Made by a program: the position numbers and the translations under genes
The notes under the pieces: model-generated
The model's input: only the letters and a program-made list of their open reading frames with translations
Told to the model about the DNA's origin: nothing
The model's database searches: none
Origin: an uncultured Chloroflexota bacterium
GTDB taxonomy: Bacteria; Chloroflexota; Anaerolineae; Aggregatilineales; Phototrophicaceae
NCBI GenBank assembly: GCA_937974245.1
Contig: CALJKV010000128.1
Location: forward strand, 1-64,000
Length of the DNA: 64,000 nt
Direction: 5' to 3'
Part shown: positions 56,042-63,217 of the stretch, piece after piece
Numbering within the stretch: the first letter of the stretch is position 1
Layout: the number at the start of each line of letters is the position of its first letter

Positions 56042-57241
56042 TTACTGGCTGCTGGCTCCGGTCATGCCTTCCAGCAGTTGCGGCAGATACCATACATCCA
56101 ACGGGTCAACCAGTTGGTTGGTGGTAGCCAGTTCCGTCCCGTCCTGGAATGAAAGCGGCCCCTGCCACAGCGCGAAGCTATCCGGCACAAACGGATTGGT
56201 GGCATAGGTAGCCAGGTCAGCGATAAATTCGTTCAGGTTAGCCTGTTTCATTTCGTCCAGGCCGGTCCCCATCACGAAGCCGACAGCGGTGGTATCCTGG
56301 TTATTGATGTCGGACCAATCCGGCCCGTACCAATCCCAACTTTGAGCCCAGGTGCCATCCTTCACGGCCTGGATAACATTGACATACGACGGGCCCCAGT
56401 GGAAGTACGGCACACCCAGGCAGACATCCGGCGCTTCGGAACATGCGCCCTGGAAGTCGTAGGGGATCGCCCAGACCTGATCGCCCTGCGCAGCACGCTG
56501 GCCGGTCACCACGATACCTTCAGTGGTGTCAATGCCGGAAATCACCACGTCCGCCCCGTTATCGAAGAAGGTGTTGGTTTCTTCGGTAGGATCGAGCGTG
56601 ACGCCGGGGATATTGAACCAGAAGCCGATCCAGGTGACGGTGAACTTCAGGTCGTCGCCATTACCGCCCGCATAATTCTCGTAGCAGTAGCGTGCACCCA
56701 GGTAAGCGGAAGCGGCCAGACGGCGGGTTTCAAAGTTAATCAGCGGCCCAAGATAGCCGATGCTGCCGGTCTGGGTAGTCATCCCGGCAGCACAGCCCGC
56801 GATCATCTTGCCCCATTCCATCTGCCCCATCAGGTTGCCCACGTTAGCCGGCGCTTCACCCGTCAGGGCATCGTCACCAGAGACATTGATAAACGTCACA
56901 TCCGGGAAGTTGGCGGCGACCAGGGTGGTATCTTCTTCAAAGGCATCCGATGTCGTGAAAATTACCTTCGCGCCCTGGTCAACCATCTCGGAAACCACAT
57001 CATTGAGGGTGGCTTCGGGCGCATCCGCCGGGTTGAGGCTGGGGAAGAAGACCATCTTCGTACCGGGGATGTTGGCTTCAACATAACGCCCGGCTTCAAA
57101 GTGCGCCTGGCTCCAGCCATGATCGTTTTCCGGGCCGACCAATACGAGGCCGAACACAAATTCATCCTGGGCTGCCGCTGGGAGAATCGCACCCAGCACC
57201 AACAGCATCAGGATGAACACCAATGTAAACTTCTTTACCAT
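56042..57241 (-). CDS. BMP-family ABC transporter substrate-binding protein
   Basis: 399 residues. Signal peptide VKKFTLVFILMLLVLGAIL with PAAAQ end. Mature part of the BmpA/PnrA type: FVFGLVLVGPENDHGWSQAHFEAGRY, TLNDVVSEMVDQGAKVIFTTSD, VGNLMGQMEWGKMIAGCAAG, GADVVISGIDTTEG. Family members bind nucleosides. GGAGG lies 11 bases upstream of the ATG at 57241. It stands alone here, without permease or ATPase genes. RbsC-type permeases of the kind at 48496 are the usual partner class of BMP proteins, so a link is possible but not shown. Confidence 0.9.
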   Translation of the reverse strand: MVKKFTLVFILMLLVLGAILPAAAQDEFVFGLVLVGPENDHGWSQAHFEAGRYVEANIPGTKMVFFPSLNPADAPEATLNDVVSEMVDQGAKVIFTTSDAFEEDTTLVAANFPDVTFINVSGDDALTGEAPANVGNLMGQMEWGKMIAGCAAGMTTQTGSIGYLGPLINFETRRLAASAYLGARYCYENYAGGNGDDLKFTVTWIGFWFNIPGVTLDPTEETNTFFDNGADVVISGIDTTEGIVVTGQRAAQGDQVWAIPYDFQGACSEAPDVCLGVPYFHWGPSYVNVIQAVKDGTWAQSWDWYGPDWSDINNQDTTAVGFVMGTGLDEMKQANLNEFIADLATYATNPFVPDSFALWQGPLSFQDGTELATTNQLVDPLDVWYLPQLLEGMTGASSQ

Positions 57242-57332
57242 TATTTTATTGTCCTCCACGCTAGAAAATCCTGCGAGTCATGGCATAGTGTAACCTGTAA
57301 TGAGGATTTAACAAAGGAGATTTGTCACAAAA

Positions 57333-57372
57333 AAACCCGGTATGGCAGGTAAATCTGCACAACACCGGGTTT
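57333..57372 (-). terminator. terminator of the DUF302/zinc-ribbon genes
   Basis: On the minus strand AAACCCGGT (57372-57364) and ACCGGGTTT (57341-57333) form a stem with a long loop, followed by a run of T residues. It lies about 40 bp after the zinc-ribbon gene. Confidence 0.75.
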
Positions 57373-57413
57373 CGTGTTTGAGAGCAGCGCACGGCTGCTT
57401 AATGTCGGGTACC

Positions 57414-57623
57414 TCACAAGCCACCAGGGGAACACGTGGGTGCTGAGACGGCGCTGGTACTCAGGCTGCTGCCGCTGCCCGCGATTTTCGAGGCAAATGT
57501 CGAAAGCTTCTTCTTTACCTGGCCGCTGCCGCACGCCGGGCAGACGATTTCGGCGCTGCTGTTCCGCACCAGTTTCTCAAACGGCTCGCCACATTCCACA
57601 CAATCGAACTCAAATAAGGGCAT
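57414..57623 (-). CDS. FmdB-type zinc-ribbon protein
   Basis: 69 residues. PLFEFDCVECGEPFEKL and VCPACGSG give two CxxC pairs, the FmdB-like zinc-ribbon regulatory pattern, followed by a Ser-rich tail. AAGGAG lies nine bases before the ATG. It is two bases downstream of the DUF302 gene, so the pair is one unit. Function of this family is not known; it often occurs next to metabolic genes. Confidence 0.85.
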   Translation of the reverse strand: MPLFEFDCVECGEPFEKLVRNSSAEIVCPACGSGQVKKKLSTFASKIAGSGSSLSTSAVSAPTCSPGGL

Positions 57624-57625
57624 TG

Positions 57626-58036
57626 TTAATTCTCCTTCAAGGCTTCCGCGACCCGTTCCAGCCGCGCCTGTGCTTCTTGAGCGATGTCCGCCAGCCCCTC
57701 GCTGTTGAGGAATCCCATCATTGCCATCGGGTCAACCAGGGAAACCTGGGTATGCCCGTCATCCGTTTCCGCTACCGTGACGTTACAGGGCAGCATCAGG
57801 CCGATTTCCGGCTGAATGGTCAGCGCCCGGTAAGCCAGCGGCGGGTTGCACGCACCCAGAATTGTGTAACGGCGGAAATCCACATCCAGCTTTTTCTTGA
57901 GCGTGGCTTTCACGTCAATTTCGGTCAGCACGCCAAAACCTTCGGCTTTGAGCGCCTCAGTTACGCGGGTCATCGCGGTATCGGTATCGGTGGTGAGTTC
58001 AACCGTGATTCCCAATTGTTGTGATGCAGTGTTCAT
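57626..58036 (-). CDS. DUF302 domain protein
   Basis: 136 residues, soluble. The DUF302 pattern is clear: TDTAMTRVTEALKAEGFGVLTEIDVKATLKKKL, ILGACNPPLAYRALTIQPEIGLMLPCNVTV with conserved Cys in GACNP and PCNV. The function is unknown; it is often found near sulfur and metal genes, as here beside MBL-rhodanese and TSUP. The SD is weak. Co-translated with the zinc-ribbon gene (2 bp gap). Confidence 0.88.
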   Translation of the reverse strand: MNTASQQLGITVELTTDTDTAMTRVTEALKAEGFGVLTEIDVKATLKKKLDVDFRRYTILGACNPPLAYRALTIQPEIGLMLPCNVTVAETDDGHTQVSLVDPMAMMGFLNSEGLADIAQEAQARLERVAEALKEN

Positions 58037-58091
58037 ATTTCGTGTTTTATCCTTTAGAAGTCACGCAGTTGAGAGAGAAATTCTGTTTGAG

Positions 58092-58111
58092 CAAGGGGCT
58101 TAAGCCCCTTG
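58092..58111. repeat. perfect 20 bp palindrome
   Basis: CAAGGGGCTTAAGCCCCTTG is its own reverse complement. Related elements lie at 55984-56010 and 60557-60575. Confidence 0.75.
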
Positions 58112-58175
58112 TCCTTCCGGGCAACTGTGTAAGTCCTAATTCTTTAGAAGTTACGCAGACCGGGGTGTTTTTTTC

Positions 58176-58210
58176 GGTAGGGGCATGAAGCGTGTCATGC
58201 CCCTGCTACC
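58176..58210. repeat. GC-rich inverted repeat
   Basis: GGTAGGGGCATG (58176-58187) and CATGCCCCTGCTACC (58196-58210) pair with a small bulge around an eight-base loop. Just upstream are two copies of CTTTAGAAG[T/C]ACGCAG-like text near 58060 and 58140. Confidence 0.6.
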
Positions 58211-58292
58211 AGAGAACTGCGTTAGCTTATCAACCATTTATCTTGATGCGTTTGCCAGGAGAATCCTTACCTGTTCAGGCGATGGATTCCCC

Positions 58293-59687
58293 TTACCGCA
58301 CTACCGGGTAACGCTGGCGCATCCACGCCATAATGCCGCCCCGGATGTTATAGACTGTCTCGAAGCCCTGCTGGCCGAGCAGTGCCGCGGCCGACTGGCT
58401 GCGGTTGCCAGAGGCGCAGATTATTGCGACGGGCTTCGCCGGGTCGAGTTCCCCCAACCGGCCACCAAGCTGCCCCAGTGGAATCAGCACCGCGTCCGGC
58501 AGGTGTCCCTGGGCGAACTCCCAGGGTTCGCGCACGTCCAGCACTACCGGGCGGCTGCCATTGGCTGATTGCAGCAGCGTGTTGAGTTCCTGCACGTCAA
58601 TATCCTGCACATCGCCAGCCGTAACAGGCAGCCCCATCGCTTCCCATACGGTCAGGTCTTCCGCCAGATACCCCACCACCTGGTCATAACCCACGCGGGC
58701 CAGGCTGTAGACCACGCGGCGGTAATCGGCGGCGTCTTCCAGCAGCAGAATCACCGGCTGGTCGGGCGACAGAATATAGCCGACACTGTTACTGAGCTGG
58801 TTATCCGCTTCCAGGTGTACCGAGCCGGGAATATGCTTGCGTTTGTAGTCGGCCTTGGGGCGCGTATCGAGCAGCCCGACGCCGCGCTGGAAGTGGGGTA
58901 TCGCCGTCTGGATCGTCAACGGTTTCGGCTGAACATCGCCCAGCGGCGCTGCGCCCTGGCGGTTGATCGCCTTGATACGTTTGTGATTGCCGGGCTGTTC
59001 CGGCAGTTCGCTCACCGCATAATCCACGAACGTCTCACGCTCTCCCTGCGCCTGCGCCAGCGCCGGGTTGTGCAGCCGTTCATAGCCGAGCGTCGTACTG
59101 CGTACCGAGCCGATAGACTTGCCACACAGGGACCCCGCGCCATGTCCGGGGTAGATGAGCAGGCCGTCCGAATGCGAGAGCATCTTGTTGAGGCTGTCGT
59201 ACATCTGTCCCGCCAGTCCGCGAGCAGCTTCTATGCCCACCAGGTCGGGACGTCCGGCATCCCCGACAAACAGGGTATCGCCCGTGAGTGCCATCCAGGC
59301 TTCCCCGGCACGGGTGGTATCCGCCAGGAAGATCGTGATGCTTTCCGGGGTATGGCCGGGTGTGTGCGCCAGGTGCAGACGCAGGTTGCCCAGTTCCAGG
59401 GTCGCGCCATCGCGTACCGGCTGGTGGTCGAAGCTCGCTTCGCTGGCTTCGTGCAGGTAGATGGTCGCCCCGGTGCGCCCCGCCAGGTCAGTGTTGCCGG
59501 AAACATGGTCGGCGTGCAGGTGCGTTTCGAGAATATGGGTGATTTTCAGCCCACGTTCAGCGGCGGTATCCAGATATTTCTGGATGTCCCGGTCAGGGTC
59601 AACGACGGCGGCCACCCCGGCGGACTCGCAGCCCACGAGGTAGGAGGCACACCCCAGCCCATCAATAAAATACTGTTGGATATACAT
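58293..59687 (-). CDS. MBL-fold / double rhodanese protein, persulfide dioxygenase-like
   Basis: 464 residues. N-terminal metallo-beta-lactamase with THLHADHVSG (His56, His58, Asp60, His61), TPGHTPESI, and GDTLFVGDAGR, as in ETHE1/SdoA persulfide dioxygenases. Then two rhodanese domains: the first (about 265-355) lacks a catalytic cysteine, with VILLLEDAADY where the Cys should be; the second has IICASGNRS near 430 and is likely active. It would oxidise persulfides carried by rhodanese. GAGAGGG precedes ATG 59687. It is the third gene from the right in the sulfur group. Confidence 0.88.
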   Translation of the reverse strand: MYIQQYFIDGLGCASYLVGCESAGVAAVVDPDRDIQKYLDTAAERGLKITHILETHLHADHVSGNTDLAGRTGATIYLHEASEASFDHQPVRDGATLELGNLRLHLAHTPGHTPESITIFLADTTRAGEAWMALTGDTLFVGDAGRPDLVGIEAARGLAGQMYDSLNKMLSHSDGLLIYPGHGAGSLCGKSIGSVRSTTLGYERLHNPALAQAQGERETFVDYAVSELPEQPGNHKRIKAINRQGAAPLGDVQPKPLTIQTAIPHFQRGVGLLDTRPKADYKRKHIPGSVHLEADNQLSNSVGYILSPDQPVILLLEDAADYRRVVYSLARVGYDQVVGYLAEDLTVWEAMGLPVTAGDVQDIDVQELNTLLQSANGSRPVVLDVREPWEFAQGHLPDAVLIPLGQLGGRLGELDPAKPVAIICASGNRSQSAAALLGQQGFETVYNIRGGIMAWMRQRYPVVR

Positions 59688-59776
59688 GACGTTCCCTCTC
59701 AGAACATGTGATACATTGTACGCTGTCCACAAACGGGGCATCCCTCTAATGTGGGCACCGTTCGTAAACTTCACAA

Positions 59777-60508
59777 TTACAGTAAATTGTCATACAGCAG
59801 GAACAGGGCGAGGCCGATGATAAATACGGCAAAGACACGCTGTAACTGGGATGCCTGGATATGCTTCGCCAGGCGCACGCCGGTGAATGTCCCCGCCAGC
59901 CCGGTGAGGACGAACGCCAGGATGATTCCCCAATCGAGCACCGCTGTCCCCAGGTGACCGAACAGCCCGGCGGCGCTGTTCATGACGATAACCACCAACG
60001 ATGTGCCGACGGCCTGATGAATAGACAGCCCAACCAGCATCACCAGCGCCGGGACGATCAGAAAGCCGCCACCCACACCCAGGAACCCGGTCAGCACGCC
60101 GATACCCGCACCTGCCAGCATAATCATTGGGATGCTGCGCTCACGCCGCGCCGTGTTATTGGCTGATGGGCGCGTTATCAGCACGACACCGACGACCAGC
60201 ATCAGCAGGGCAAACAGGACGAGCAGTAAGGTTGGCGACAACAAGTCGGAGAGTCCCCCGGCGATATAGGCCATGACCATGCCGGAGCCGCCGAACAGAA
60301 TCGCCACACGCCAGTTGAGCGTCCCCTGCGTCCGATGGAGCAGCGCCCCTAATGCGCTGTTCGCGCCGACAATCACCAGCGAGGCCGTCACCGCCCCGGC
60401 GGGTGTCTGCCCGGCCACGTACACCAGCGCCGGGACAGTCAGGATAGACCCGCCGCCGCCCAGCAGCCCCAATACCAGACCGATCACAAAACCCAATCCC
60501 AAAATCAT
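59777..60508 (-). CDS. TSUP family sulfite/anion exporter (TauE/SafE)
   Basis: 243 residues, about seven membrane segments, with the repeated signature IGLVLGLLGGGGSILTVPAL near the start and GIGVLTGFLGVGGGFLIVP at 133-151. TSUP proteins move sulfite, sulfoacetate, thiosulfate or other anions. Between MBL-rhodanese and membrane rhodanese genes on the same strand, it likely exports sulfite or thiosulfate made by them. SD is weak. Confidence 0.9.
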   Translation of the reverse strand: MILGLGFVIGLVLGLLGGGGSILTVPALVYVAGQTPAGAVTASLVIVGANSALGALLHRTQGTLNWRVAILFGGSGMVMAYIAGGLSDLLSPTLLLVLFALLMLVVGVVLITRPSANNTARRERSIPMIMLAGAGIGVLTGFLGVGGGFLIVPALVMLVGLSIHQAVGTSLVVIVMNSAAGLFGHLGTAVLDWGIILAFVLTGLAGTFTGVRLAKHIQASQLQRVFAVFIIGLALFLLYDNLL

Positions 60509-60556
60509 GATTCGCCGCCGCCGTTCCCTGTCAATTCGTCATCGATCTGATTGGAA

Positions 60557-60575
60557 CAAGGGTTTCAGTCCCTTG
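60557..60575. repeat. diverged palindrome of the AAGGGG family
   Basis: CAAGGG and CCCTTG flank TTTCAGT, embedded in GGAACAAGGGTTTCAG. Looks like a decayed member of the 58092 palindrome family. Confidence 0.45.
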
Positions 60576-60610
60576 CAGCCATACACATGGGTGTACGCTC
60601 GGTAAGCTGT

Positions 60611-61090
60611 CTACGATTCCAGCGGCAGACCCTGTGCCTGCCAGTCAATAATACCGCCCAGGTCGTAGATGCCGGTATACCCCGCGTTGACCAGAATGCC
60701 GGACGCCTGATTACTGCGATTCCCGCTCCGGCAGTACAGTACAATCGGTTTGTCCTGTGGCACTTCGCTCAGGCGCTGACCGATTTCCTCTACGGGGATA
60801 TTGATTGCACCGTGAATATGGCCGCTGGCGAATTCCTGTGGGGTGCGAACGTCAATCAGGAGGTGGTCTTCGCCGGGTACTGAAAACTGCTCGGTATAGG
60901 CGACAGGGCGGATTAACTGAGAAGCGGGCGCGACGACGTCGGCTGCGGTGGGTGTGGCAGTCGGGTTCGAGAGCAGGACTGCCCCAACAATCACCACCGC
61001 CAGCGCGGCGACCACGCCTACCAGAATCAGTGGATTGATCCGGTTGGCGGATTTCTGTGTTTTACTCGATTTACTGCGTTTTTTCGTCAT
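60611..61090 (-). CDS. membrane-anchored rhodanese
   Basis: 159 residues. Lys-rich start, one membrane segment (LILVGVVAALAVVIVGAVLL, 21-40), then an extracytoplasmic rhodanese domain with DVRTPQEFASGHIHGAINIP and active site CRSGNRS near residue 119. It transfers sulfane sulfur. AAGGGAA precedes the ATG. First gene of the leftward sulfur group; the 102 and 89 bp gaps to the next genes allow separate starts. Confidence 0.92.
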   Translation of the reverse strand: MTKKRSKSSKTQKSANRINPLILVGVVAALAVVIVGAVLLSNPTATPTAADVVAPASQLIRPVAYTEQFSVPGEDHLLIDVRTPQEFASGHIHGAINIPVEEIGQRLSEVPQDKPIVLYCRSGNRSNQASGILVNAGYTGIYDLGGIIDWQAQGLPLES

Positions 61091-61125
61091 TGTGGTTATT
61101 CCCTTCGGTAAAACTACCTGACATC

Positions 61126-61153
61126 AAAACCCCCGGTGTCGCATAACCGGGGG
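61126..61153 (-). terminator. terminator after the 61262 gene
   Basis: CCCCCGGT (61130-61137) and ACCGGGGG (61146-61153), 8 bp stem. On the minus strand it is followed by TTTTG. It separates the 61262 gene from the sulfur group. Confidence 0.75.
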
Positions 61154-61261
61154 ATTTGAAAGGGGGAAGAGTATGTAAGTAACTATCACTGTCACCTACT
61201 ATACACGACCCGTATCGATTCACATCCCCCCCAAGGCCTTATGTAAGCCATAAGCGAGAAC

Positions 61262-61639
61262 TTATGCCTCAACCAGTGGGGACAGTCCCTCTACACCCTC
61301 GTAGAGTACCGGCAGCGGCGCATAGTACGCGATGGTTTGTACCACGTAGCGGGCGGTATTCAGCGAAACATTCGGCAGCACGTATTCCTGTTCCCCGGCA
61401 TACAGGCCAATATGGTAGCGGTCATCACCGTGTACCAGGTAACGCACCAGCCACCCGGCCAGGCCGCTGTAACGGGCGGCTTTCACTACGTTTACTTCCG
61501 CCAGCGTATCCCAGCGGAGCGACTGCCCGTAGAACAGGACTTCCCCGGCATACACGTCGAAGGCTTCCGCGATAGTACGCGCCTCAGCAGCGGTGAGTGT
61601 ATCGGGCTCAGGGCGGGCATTCGAGCGTTTGAGAATCAT
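61262..61639 (-). CDS. hypothetical protein
   Basis: 125 residues, soluble. Contains YHIGLYAGEQEYVLPNVSLNTARYVVQ and a Tyr-rich end. No known domain. AGG lies about seven bases before the ATG. It is 23 bp downstream of the lipoprotein gene, on the same strand, so the small genes 61262-62420 may form a unit ended by the terminator at 61126. Confidence 0.65.
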   Translation of the reverse strand: MILKRSNARPEPDTLTAAEARTIAEAFDVYAGEVLFYGQSLRWDTLAEVNVVKAARYSGLAGWLVRYLVHGDDRYHIGLYAGEQEYVLPNVSLNTARYVVQTIAYYAPLPVLYEGVEGLSPLVEA

Positions 61640-61662
61640 GGGTAACCTAATCCATTGTAAGG

Positions 61663-62067
61663 CTAACGGTTCACGACTTCGACCAGGATGACCACCGGGT
61701 CGCTGGGTGTGCCATCAGCACGATAGGCGATGGCCGTCAAAGGGTGGACGCCGACACCCTGCGCCCGCCAGGCCAGCAGTACCCGGTAAACCGGCACCGA
61801 ATTGGCCTCCGGTTGGCTTTCCGCCTGTGGCTGGTCATCCACCAGCAATTCGACACGCGCAATCCCGGCAGTGCTGTCCTGTGCCAGCAGTTCGACATCC
61901 AGTTCCACGCCATCAATCACGCGGCTGCCATTGGCGGGGGACAAGAACTCCACACGCGGGAGGTCAGGCGTGGGATACGGGGTTGGCGCGGTAGACGAAA
62001 GGTTGCACCCGGCGGCAGCCAGGACCAGGAAGAACAGCGTAAAACCGCGTTTTAACAATCCACACAT
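61663..62067 (-). CDS. lipoprotein with Ig-like domain
   Basis: 134 residues. Lipobox LAAAGC after a hydrophobic stretch (GFTLFFLVLAAAG), a short Pro-rich spacer (TAPTPYPTPDLP), then one bacterial Ig-like domain with FLSPANGSRVIDG and ARVELLVDDQPQ. Start at 62067 overlaps the PLAT gene end by 16 bp; an earlier Met exists further inside that gene. Surface-exposed; the role is unknown. Confidence 0.75.
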   Translation of the reverse strand: MCGLLKRGFTLFFLVLAAAGCNLSSTAPTPYPTPDLPRVEFLSPANGSRVIDGVELDVELLAQDSTAGIARVELLVDDQPQAESQPEANSVPVYRVLLAWRAQGVGVHPLTAIAYRADGTPSDPVVILVEVVNR

Positions 62068-62420
62068 GCTGATAAAAGCCCCGATTCTTCTACGCCCAGC
62101 CATTGATTGAAGGTGAACAGCCACTCGCGGGTGGTTTCATCGTCCTTGATACGCACGCTTTCCACGTACCAACCGGAGTCTCCCTCGGCGTTGTCATGAC
62201 CGACACAGCAGCGGGTGAGTTCGCCTACATCCGGCACTTCCAGAATGAACTTATCCACGCTGCCCTGCTCGAACGCGAAGATGTCCTCCGGCGGCAGGAA
62301 GATGACTTCGGTATGCCCGGTGGTGCCGAAGAGCTGAATGAACACATTGGAGTCGGTGCCACCCAGCGGTTGGTCGCCGGTTTTGACCCAGATGGTATAG
62401 ATATTGGTTTTTGCCATCAT
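62052..62420 (-). CDS. PLAT/LH2-like domain protein
   Basis: 122 residues. IYTIWVKTGDQPLGGTDSNVFIQLFG is the PLAT/LH2 first-strand signature, followed by DKFILEVPDVGELTRC and DSGWYVESVRIKD. PLAT domains bind lipids or proteins. AGGGG precedes ATGATG at 62420/62417. It overlaps the lipoprotein gene, so the two are coupled. Confidence 0.8.
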   Translation of the reverse strand: MMAKTNIYTIWVKTGDQPLGGTDSNVFIQLFGTTGHTEVIFLPPEDIFAFEQGSVDKFILEVPDVGELTRCCVGHDNAEGDSGWYVESVRIKDDETTREWLFTFNQWLGVEESGLLSACVDC

Positions 62421-62512
62421 CTTTGCCCCTTTGTTACCAGCATATCTGTACCAGTATATGCTAAAATGCGCCGTGAGTCAGTTCTTTACCACAGTCTCGA
62501 AAGCGGTTTTCT

Positions 62513-63199
62513 GTGACAACCACGCCAAAATACCACCTGGATTCTATTTTTAACCCGCAGCAGGCACATCCCGACGACGCGCACAGCGTCCTCATGCGCC
62601 TGATCCCGCCCAACAGCCGGGTGCTGGAGATCGGCAGCGCCTCCGGCTATCTCTCCGGCTACATGGAGCAGGCCTTAGGCTGCCGTGTGACCGGGCTGGA
62701 GTTCGACCCGGCGGCGACGGCTATCGCGGCGGAGCGGTGCAGTGAGGTGCATACGGTTGACCTGGATACGCCCGATGCCCTGCAACCGGCGGCGGCCAGC
62801 GCCCCGTATGACGTGCTGCTGGCGGCGGCGGTGCTGGAACACCTGAAGTACCCCGAACGGCTGCTGCAAGACGCCCGTTCCCTACTCAAACCGGGTGCGC
62901 GGGTGATCGTCTCGCTGCCTAATATAGCGCACTGGTCTATCCGACTGCGGCTGCTGTGGGGCATGTTCGACTACGAAGATTACGGCATTATGGATCGTAC
63001 CCATTTACGGTTGTACACAGTTAAAACCGGGCGCGAACTCCTGGAATCTCAGGGCTACCCGGTGGAACAGGTCGCCATCTCCGGGAGCGGTCTGCAGAAC
63101 ATCCTGAACAGCGCCGCCCGCCGCCTGGGGCGTCCACTGCCGGCACCCATCGCGCCGGGACTGCTTGCCTACGAACTCATCTATATCGCCCGCGCCTGA
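62513..63199 (+). CDS. class I SAM-dependent methyltransferase
   Basis: 228 residues. Motif I VLEIGSASGYLSGYM at 37-51, then GLEFDPAATAIA, DVLLAAAVLEHLKYPERLL, and LLKPGARVIVSLPNIAHWSIR. The pattern of methyltransferase type 11/12 with a long loop. The substrate is unknown. The start is GTG at 62513 and has no strong ribosome site. It is divergent from the PLAT gene; the next gene begins 18 bp later, encoding a glycosyltransferase-like membrane protein, so a cell-surface glycan role is possible. Confidence 0.85.
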   Translation: MTTTPKYHLDSIFNPQQAHPDDAHSVLMRLIPPNSRVLEIGSASGYLSGYMEQALGCRVTGLEFDPAATAIAAERCSEVHTVDLDTPDALQPAAASAPYDVLLAAAVLEHLKYPERLLQDARSLLKPGARVIVSLPNIAHWSIRLRLLWGMFDYEDYGIMDRTHLRLYTVKTGRELLESQGYPVEQVAISGSGLQNILNSAARRLGRPLPAPIAPGLLAYELIYIARA

Positions 63200-63217
63200 T
63201 TGGGGGAAATAGTCCTT

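Noticed and set aside
56342..57352. 336-codon open frame opposite the BMP gene
   Set aside because: Antisense to a clear BMP-family protein; no domain seen.
58569..59711. 380-codon open frame opposite the MBL-rhodanese gene
   Set aside because: Antisense shadow of a gene with clear zinc-binding motifs.
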